Of a stretch of DNA of 12,092 nt, positions 7,075-12,092 are shown piece by piece. The stretch is from NCBI GenBank assembly GCA_013002475.1, contig JABDJM010000077.1, positions 1 to 12,092 on the forward strand. The letters are read 5' to 3'. The DNA comes from Saprospiraceae bacterium. Lineage in GTDB: Bacteria > Bacteroidota > Bacteroidia > Chitinophagales > Saprospiraceae. The first letter of the stretch is position 1, and each line of letters starts with the position of its first letter. Both the position numbers and the translations under genes were made by a program. Under the pieces are notes generated by a model that saw only the letters and a list, made by a program, of their open reading frames with translations, did no database searches and was not told the DNA's origin.

Positions 7075-8163
7075 CTATTCTTCTGTATCCGGAGCTTCCA
7101 ATTTTGGTGGCTCCTCTTCAGTTGTGTCGTCAACCACAATGGCATCATCCACGATATCATTTCCATCGCCATCGGAATCTGTAAATCCTTTTGTACTTCC
7201 TTCGGATTTGTTTTCCTCATAGCTGGGATCATTTTCAATCCTTGGTTCGTCGCCAACCGGTTTTTTTCCTTCCATATGATAGTCTCCCTGTGCAAAGCGT
7301 TCTGCTTTTGAAAAGAAATCATCCTGGTCATCAAGGAGACTTTCCTTTTGCTGGTAATTAGGAACAAAGGAATCCTTCCCATCCACTTTTGACTGGGCAT
7401 CCTGGCCTAGCTTTTCAGCCTTGTCCACCATATCATCCATGGAAGTTTTCCCCAATTCTTCCTTGGCGGCCCTTACCGTTTCAGATTCTGCAGAACCGGC
7501 TTCTTCCTGTGCCTTATTAAAGAACTCTTTTGCTTTATCAACTATGCCTTCTGCTGTTTCTTTTGCAGTACCGGTGTCACGTCCCTCCTTGGCTGCCTCC
7601 TCCTGAGCTTTATCGTAAAAACTTTTGGCTTTGTCTGCCGCGTCCTCTCCTGCTTTTTTAAATACCCCGCCAACATGCTCCCCGGCCTTACCTGCAACGT
7701 CTTTTACTTTATCAAATACGTCTCCACCTGTTTCCATGATCTTTACACCCACATCCTCTGCGAGGTCTTTTCCTTTTTCAACAAAGGGGCTCGCAGTCTC
7801 AATTACTTTGCTTCCCACATTTTCTGCAATGTCCGCAGCTTTTTCAGCCACAGATTCTCCTGCATCCAAAACCTTTCCACCTACATCTTCTACAAAGTCT
7901 TTTCCTTTTTCTACCATGGGCCCAACTTCTTCTCCCACATTTTCAGCCACTTCTTTTGCCTTGGTCAATGCCTCGTTGGCAACATCTGCCGTACTGGAAA
8001 GTATTTCCCCTCCCTTCTCAACAACCTTGTCGCCAAGATCCATTCCTTTCTCAATGACCTGATCACCAAGATCTTTTCCTGCATCAACAACTTTTCCTCC
8101 TGCTGATTTGGCAACAGAAGAGGCTCCGAATAGAAGTTTTTTTATTTCACTTAAGAATCCCAT
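7075..8163 (-). CDS. Hendecad-repeat amphipathic protein (LEA/apolipoprotein-like) with acidic tail
   Basis: A 362-residue protein with no enzymatic domain I recognise. After a short hydrophobic, basic N-terminus (MGFLSEIKKLLFGASSVAKS), residues 25-190 divide into about 15 units of 11 residues, such as VIEKGMDLGDK, VVEKGGEILSS, VEDVGGKVLDA and AEDVGVKIMET. A longer match (MVEKGKDFVEDVGGK at 83-97 and FVEKGKDLAEDVGVK at 127-141) is offset by 44 residues, four units. Such 11-mers build amphipathic helices in group-3 LEA proteins, apolipoproteins and synuclein, so membrane-surface binding or desiccation/stress protection is a fair inference. Residues 255-362 are polar and acidic, with a DSDGDGNDIVDD motif (309-320) like a calcium-binding loop. 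No signal peptide is clear. A good promoter and terminator lie just upstream, suggesting a single-gene unit. Confidence 0.85.
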   Translation of the reverse strand: MGFLSEIKKLLFGASSVAKSAGGKVVDAGKDLGDQVIEKGMDLGDKVVEKGGEILSSTADVANEALTKAKEVAENVGEEVGPMVEKGKDFVEDVGGKVLDAGESVAEKAADIAENVGSKVIETASPFVEKGKDLAEDVGVKIMETGGDVFDKVKDVAGKAGEHVGGVFKKAGEDAADKAKSFYDKAQEEAAKEGRDTGTAKETAEGIVDKAKEFFNKAQEEAGSAESETVRAAKEELGKTSMDDMVDKAEKLGQDAQSKVDGKDSFVPNYQQKESLLDDQDDFFSKAERFAQGDYHMEGKKPVGDEPRIENDPSYEENKSEGSTKGFTDSDGDGNDIVDDAIVVDDTTEEEPPKLEAPDTEE

Positions 8164-8209
8164 ACTAATGTCTTTTGAATGAAAAATGCTTTGCCCTGGG
8201 TAGGAACAG

Positions 8210-8238
8210 CAAATATAAGGTACTTAGATGGCGGACAA
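8210..8238 (-). promoter_or_regulatory. Bacteroidota-type promoter for the hendecad protein gene
   Basis: On the minus strand TTG (8236-8238) is followed after 18 nt by TATATTTG (8210-8217), matching the Bacteroidota housekeeping consensus TTG / TAnnTTTG with near-usual spacing. Transcription would start near 8203, giving a leader of about 40 nt before ATG 8161-8163. Confidence 0.7.
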
Positions 8239-8268
8239 AAAAATCCCTTGCAAGGTTCGCAAGGGATT
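8235..8268 (-). terminator. Intrinsic terminator, minus strand, just upstream of the 8163 gene
   Basis: AATCCCTTGC (8242-8251) and GCAAGGGATT (8259-8268) form a 10-bp stem around a 7-nt loop. On the minus strand it is followed by a run of seven T, and nothing comparable follows on the plus strand. It therefore ends a minus-strand transcript coming from above 8268, either read-through from the hydrolase gene 290 bp away or a separate small RNA. Confidence 0.75.
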
Positions 8269-8283
8269 GGGGAAATGAATAAA

Positions 8284-8375
8284 AGGAAAAGAAAAGTCCT
8301 CTTTTGTTTTCACTATGGGGGACTTGAGGTTTTCAGGGCGTCGGCACTCGGGCGTGGGACTTTCTTTTCCAAATC
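8284..8375 (-). ncRNA. Candidate structured small RNA
   Basis: In a 397-bp gap without a credible gene, GGAAAAGAAAAGTCC (about 8285-8299) and GGACTTTCTTTTCC (about 8357-8370) pair with one bulge, closing a rod with a large internal region of about 57 nt. GTCC/GGAC and CCTC/GAGG pairings can form further in. A strong minus-strand terminator follows 16 nt beyond the stem. The layout (long closing stem, wide bubble, terminator) is reminiscent of 6S-type RNA, but I see no decisive motif. Strand is set only by the terminator. The rest of the gap, 8376-8560, is AT-rich and unexplained. Confidence 0.35.
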
Positions 8376-8560
8376 GTTTCCTAAAATAGAGGATTATATT
8401 GTTAGAGGGGAGGGGTCATTGACCGTTTCTTTTGAATATATTTCATTGCTACATATAACGAGAAAAGTAGCTAATGTTAACTTTTGTATAGGGAAGATTG
8501 ATTTTTCGCCGGTTTTAGATGTCACAATTTTTTGAGTAGAAAGCCGTAGAACTATCGCTT

Positions 8561-9388
8561 TTACTGAGAATCCTCGATAAAATCCAAAAGATCATTCGCA
8601 TGTCCCCAATAAGAAGAGTCACTTAGGGACCAGGTCGCTAATTCAAGATGAGTATTCGGAAGTTCCAGGTGTCTTTCCCTTTTTTTTGTCTTTTGAGCCA
8701 GAAGCCAAAAATTTTCATTTGTCTTGTTGGGGATCAATCCATCTGCTGTTCCGAAGGCTCCTGCTATAGGAAATGAGTGGTTTTTCTCCAGATGAAAAAG
8801 TGGATTAAACATCCTTTGATCAGATTCATTGGTCCCTCTTTTGAGCCACCGCAGGGGGAGCGTATTCGGAAGAGAGCCAAAATCTAACGGCGCGGCCCAG
8901 GTAAGAAGGCCTTTCACAGATCCTTCAGACCAGCCTCCAGAAGAAGGAATGGACCGGTCCAAGGCCATTAAAGAGGCTAAATGTCCTCCTGCTGAAATCC
9001 CGGAAAACAACAAACCTGGTAATCCCTGTTTCATTTTTTGAGTCTTCAGAGTCTTCAAAAATTGGATTAGATCTTCCCGGATTGATAGCAGATTATAATA
9101 GGGAACTCTTCTATAGGATGGGATAACAACCTTATATCCTCTTTGGGTGAATAGCAGTGCATTCTGAATAAACTGTTCTGGTTTTCCCAAGCACCATCCT
9201 CCGCCATGTAAATAGATCACTAGAGATTCTTTTTTAACTGTTTGGGGACTAACCGTTAAATAGTACTGTCGGCGATGTGGTCCGAAAGAGGTGCGCTCCA
9301 CCTGCAAATTTTCAGTATCTACTTTTGAAACTTTCCACCAATATTTTGGCAGACTAAAAGCCTCATGAAAAAGAGAGCCTCGGGTCAT
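8561..9388 (-). CDS. Alpha/beta-hydrolase (esterase/lipase, HGGG type)
   Basis: With the start chosen here this is a 275-residue serine hydrolase of the alpha/beta fold. The oxyanion motif is LHGGGWCLG (60-68). The nucleophile elbow is GISAGG with Ser132, the acid is Asp216 in GTADGLIP, and the histidine is His247 in NTHLEL. It resembles BD-FAE/hormone-sensitive-lipase-like carboxylesterases. Substrate unknown. No signal peptide is visible, so it is probably cytoplasmic. The frame is open up to an ATG at 9449-9451, but the first 20 residues from there would be encoded by the terminator of the upstream gene (9411-9446). I therefore prefer ATG 9386-9388; TTG or GTG codons about 27-30 residues later are also possible. 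It follows the T9SS gene on the same strand but is separated by that terminator. Confidence 0.85.
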   Translation of the reverse strand: MTRGSLFHEAFSLPKYWWKVSKVDTENLQVERTSFGPHRRQYYLTVSPQTVKKESLVIYLHGGGWCLGKPEQFIQNALLFTQRGYKVVIPSYRRVPYYNLLSIREDLIQFLKTLKTQKMKQGLPGLLFSGISAGGHLASLMALDRSIPSSGGWSEGSVKGLLTWAAPLDFGSLPNTLPLRWLKRGTNESDQRMFNPLFHLEKNHSFPIAGAFGTADGLIPNKTNENFWLLAQKTKKRERHLELPNTHLELATWSLSDSSYWGHANDLLDFIEDSQ

Positions 9389-9410
9389 TATCAAATATGG
9401 ATAATTTGGT

Positions 9411-9446
9411 AAAAACAAAAAAGCCGGCTTTCCTGAGAAAGCCGGC
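9411..9446 (-). terminator. Intrinsic terminator of the T9SS-secreted protein gene
   Basis: GCCGGCTTTC (9423-9432), loop CTGA and GAAAGCCGGC (9437-9446) give a perfect 10-bp stem. On the minus strand it is followed by TTTTTTGTTTTT (9411-9422). It lies 26 nt after the TAG stop of the T9SS gene and is a textbook intrinsic terminator. Confidence 0.93.
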
Positions 9447-9471
9447 AGCATTGGTCTTCGGAAAAAATCTC

Positions 9472-12092
9472 CTAGTGGAGTACTTCGATCTTATAAGTGT
9501 AGTGCTCGTAAGAGAAGTACAGCTGTACAAAATATACTCCGCTCTCAAGGCCTGAAAAATCAAGCGTATTCATTTTGGCAGGATCGTCATCAAGGAAGAC
9601 CTGCTGTCCAAGAAGATCGTGTGCAGTTATACGTTTTAGATCCTGCTCATTGTAATTTCTAATATTTAGGATGGAGGAAGTAGGATTTGGAAATACATGT
9701 AATCCCGCTTTTATGGCATCCTGTTCTATCTCGGTAGTTACATTTCCGTTGGAACTTTGAGCGTACAATAGGACATCACTTTCATCGCCTCCGATGGCTT
9801 TGACTTTGTCCATTTCTGTATCCACTTCTTTTCCAACCAGATCATCAATTATTCCGATAAAGTAGGCGATACCACCAAAGCCATTTCTGTTTGTCTGATC
9901 TTTTCTGGTAATAGCTACTTCAATAACACCTTCTGGAAGGACCCGTTTAAGGATCCACAGATCCTCTCCAAGCCAGCCATCCGGATCAAGGACTACATCT
10001 ACCGTAGTCGGATCGATCTGTTCAGGGTCAAAACGGATGCTAAAGGCAACTCCATGGACCCCCAGTGCCGGATTGTCAATGGAACCCATCTTGATAGGGA
10101 CATTAAATGCTTCACCTGCGGTGAGCGGACCGTCAGCGTTCAAGTCAACAAATATCGGTGGATCTTCCGGAGTACCTGGAGTCGTTACATACTCCTCAAC
10201 AGGTCCGTGGATCTGTCCCATGTTTTCCTTGAGTACAAGAAAATCTTCCTGGTCGACCACTCCATCTCCGTTAGCATCTGCATGCTTGTAATTGACTCCA
10301 TTTGATACAAAGAAATCAATCCAATCATTTGAGGTTTGTCCTTGCCAATCCATTTGAGGATTGTTTCTTGCTGGCCCCTCGCTACCGTTGGCAATTCCCA
10401 GATACAGCAGGTCGAAGTGATCAGCTACATTGTTGCTGTTTATATCACCCGGCCAAACATCCGCTTCCTGAATCTCAAAGAAGTAGCAAATGTTATCCAG
10501 AGATAATCCCTCTCCTGCAATCCAAAGTTTTTCAACCGGGCCAAAGAGGCTCACCGTTCCTTCCAATGGATTTGAAGATTCCCTGTGGAAAAATAATACC
10601 ACACCATTATCAGCAAGGATTAGGGAATCAGTTGTATCGAGACCGGAGAATTCAATTTCAGAACCCTCATTGACTTTTACTGCCAGGTACTCACCTGAGA
10701 AGTCAAAAGTCACAAACTCGGTTCCGTACTCTGAGTTATTTGAAAAATCAAAAAGCAGGGAACCGTGGTAGTGGGCATAATTCGCGATCGCACCGTTGAA
10801 TTGCGGATCAATAGGGTCAGAAAGGATCTCCATGTATTGCCATCCAATGATCTCATTGCTGGCAGAAACCTGGAGGGACTCATCCTCATACAACAGGTCG
10901 GGGGTGTTGTTTGGAGTATAACTTCCCTGATCCAAATTCTCGAATCCGTAACATCCCTCAGTAGGCAGTGGAGGAACGTCAGTCTCCCAACATACCGGTC
11001 CATAGCTGGACTCCAGTCCGCAAATGCTTAGTTCAGTAATTCCCGGGCCCTCAAGATAAAAGGTAGCGGTGGGATCCCCGTTAGCTTCTTTCAATACCTT
11101 GTATGAGAAACCATTTCCAAGGTCGATCGGCCCCACCTCTTCATAGCTGTCAACCGAGATTGTTTGATCTATTCCGCTTATCGTTAATTCTGTTTCTCCA
11201 CAGAAGTTGAAGTACAATGTCGTTGGAGCTGCATTCAAGCTGCTAAAATCGTAAGTGAGAGAGGCGCCTTGTAGGAAAATGGCGTTGTCTCCTTCTTCAA
11301 CAACCTCGCAGAACTCATCATCCCGAACCTCGAAACTGTAGAAGTCCATCGGGCCACATTCTTCCAGCCAAACAGAAACTCCTTCCTGCTCAAACAATAA
11401 ATGTGGAAGATCCGGACCATTGGCAGAATTCCAATTTGTCCCTGGATCCAGGTCATTAAAACTCAGACAAGATTCGGGATCTTCACATGGATACGGTTCG
11501 ATCTCAACCCAGTTATAGCAATCTCCCCATTCAGCATCAACGATATCAATGATCCCAGGTTCACCCTGCTGAAAGGGGCCGATTAGTATTGGTAATTCAT
11601 TATATCCAATCGGATCAATGCTTTGGTGTGTGCCACCGATAGTAAATGAATTACTGTTATTACCGTATTCGAAATTTAGTAGGACGTAGTATGATTCCTC
11701 AGTACATTCTTTTATCTCTGTGTCCGGATCGCCGATCCAGCAGTCATTCACTGGAGGACAGGCTACTCCTTCGAAAGTTATGGTTACGCAACAGTCGGGC
11801 TGGTCATTAATGCAAATCATTAAAACATTTTCGCCACCAGCATTAACTTCAACTCCAGGAATGATATACTCCCCGTTTGGAGTAAGAGGACCGAAGAAGA
11901 CGAATTCCTCATTTAAGTAAGCATCAAAAAAGTTGTTTAGGGGGTTTGGATTTTCAATACCAACTATTAGATCAACAAGCCCATTATCTGTGCAATTTTG
12001 CTCGTAGACTATTGCTCCATACAGATCACAACCGGTGGTATTACATCCCTGTCCCTCGAAGACTAGCTCATTTTGGCAATTGTCGTTTTGCA
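9472..12092 (-). CDS. Multi-modular T9SS-secreted surface protein, C-terminal part (runs off right edge)
   Basis: The C-terminal 872 residues of a large secreted protein. The frame stays open past the in-frame ATG at 11820 to the right edge, so that ATG is internal. Order: two cysteine-bearing beta modules (visible residues about 1-112 and 113-205), with NF...NNS...LPILIGPF and paired Cys; two copies of a 172-residue beta module starting CLSFNDLDPG (208) and CYGFENLDQG (380); a dockerin-like calcium module (WPGDINSNN at 545, HADANGDGVVDQEDF at 603-617); a cohesin-like beta domain (about 643-780, ALGVHGVAFSIRFDP); and a type A T9SS sorting domain (LHVFPNPTSSILNI at 797 to the end, GVYFVQLYF near the end). 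It is exported by Sec, then T9SS, and anchored or released at the surface. Probable role: adhesion, matrix or surface layer. There is no catalytic domain in the visible part. The protein is strongly acidic, as expected for calcium binding. Confidence 0.93.
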   Translation of the reverse strand, partial: QNDNCQNELVFEGQGCNTTGCDLYGAIVYEQNCTDNGLVDLIVGIENPNPLNNFFDAYLNEEFVFFGPLTPNGEYIIPGVEVNAGGENVLMICINDQPDCCVTITFEGVACPPVNDCWIGDPDTEIKECTEESYYVLLNFEYGNNSNSFTIGGTHQSIDPIGYNELPILIGPFQQGEPGIIDIVDAEWGDCYNWVEIEPYPCEDPESCLSFNDLDPGTNWNSANGPDLPHLLFEQEGVSVWLEECGPMDFYSFEVRDDEFCEVVEEGDNAIFLQGASLTYDFSSLNAAPTTLYFNFCGETELTISGIDQTISVDSYEEVGPIDLGNGFSYKVLKEANGDPTATFYLEGPGITELSICGLESSYGPVCWETDVPPLPTEGCYGFENLDQGSYTPNNTPDLLYEDESLQVSASNEIIGWQYMEILSDPIDPQFNGAIANYAHYHGSLLFDFSNNSEYGTEFVTFDFSGEYLAVKVNEGSEIEFSGLDTTDSLILADNGVVLFFHRESSNPLEGTVSLFGPVEKLWIAGEGLSLDNICYFFEIQEADVWPGDINSNNVADHFDLLYLGIANGSEGPARNNPQMDWQGQTSNDWIDFFVSNGVNYKHADANGDGVVDQEDFLVLKENMGQIHGPVEEYVTTPGTPEDPPIFVDLNADGPLTAGEAFNVPIKMGSIDNPALGVHGVAFSIRFDPEQIDPTTVDVVLDPDGWLGEDLWILKRVLPEGVIEVAITRKDQTNRNGFGGIAYFIGIIDDLVGKEVDTEMDKVKAIGGDESDVLLYAQSSNGNVTTEIEQDAIKAGLHVFPNPTSSILNIRNYNEQDLKRITAHDLLGQQVFLDDDPAKMNTLDFSGLESGVYFVQLYFSYEHYTYKIEVLH

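Noticed and set aside
7625..8106. Serine/threonine/proline- and phenylalanine-rich plus-strand frames of about 145 residues
   Set aside because: They are antisense shadows of the 11-residue repeats in the minus-strand gene; their repetitiveness is fully explained by that gene.
8179..8535. 118-residue plus-strand reading frame
   Set aside because: It runs through the promoter, terminator hairpin and RNA-like stem of the minus-strand side; its composition is not protein-like and no motif is seen.
9472..11820. Complete gene starting at ATG 11820
   Set aside because: The frame remains open upstream to the right edge and encodes another copy of the same cysteine-bearing module, so this ATG is internal.

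Overview
The window looks like chromosomal DNA from a member of the Bacteroidota, probably the Saprospiria or a related marine/aquatic lineage. Four things support this: a TonB-dependent receptor with an N-terminal carboxypeptidase-regulatory-like domain and a SYVGY motif; a giant secreted protein ending in a type IX secretion (T9SS) sorting domain; tRNA genes without an encoded CCA; and a promoter fitting the Bacteroidota consensus (TTG, then TAnnTTTG). The dockerin-like WPGD module of the right-hand protein resembles modules I know from Saprospiraceae. That genus-level hint is memory-based inference.

Layout, left to right. (1) 1-1946, minus: N-terminal 648 residues of an outer-membrane TonB-dependent receptor, cut by the left edge. 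(2) 2195-3244, minus: an ACAD10/11-type phosphotransferase with a TTG start, divergent from (3) 3316-4311, plus: a zinc-free MDR-family oxidoreductase. (4) 4401-4718: a broken tRNA-Val(GAC) whose T-loop holds a perfect 20-bp palindrome, then an intact tRNA-Val(GAC) and an intact tRNA-Pro(GGG). (5) 4719-5230: a gene-free stretch packed with hairpins, direct repeats and short tandem repeats. (6) 5231-7074, plus: a two-gene operon of TesB-type acyl-CoA thioesterase and quinone-oxidoreductase-like MDR protein, joined by a 1-nt stop/start overlap. (7) 7075-8163, minus: a repetitive amphipathic hendecad (11-mer) protein resembling LEA or apolipoprotein helices, with an acidic DxDGDGxD tail. Its stop codon directly abuts that of the preceding gene. 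(8) 8164-8560: a good Bacteroidota promoter for that gene, a minus-strand terminator, and a candidate structured RNA. (9) 8561-9388, minus: an alpha/beta-hydrolase. (10) 9411-9446: a terminator, then 9472-12092, minus: the C-terminal 872 residues of a multi-modular T9SS-secreted protein, cut by the right edge.

Functionally, the middle genes (phosphotransferase, two MDR oxidoreductases, thioesterase, perhaps the esterase) suggest acyl-CoA or lipid metabolism. The flanking genes are cell-surface: nutrient or siderophore uptake on the left, a secreted adhesin- or matrix-like protein on the right. I see no convincing complete new defence or mobile system. The least explained parts are the tRNA/repeat block (4401-5080), the hendecad protein, the 8242-8375 RNA-like structure, and the domain order of the T9SS protein.
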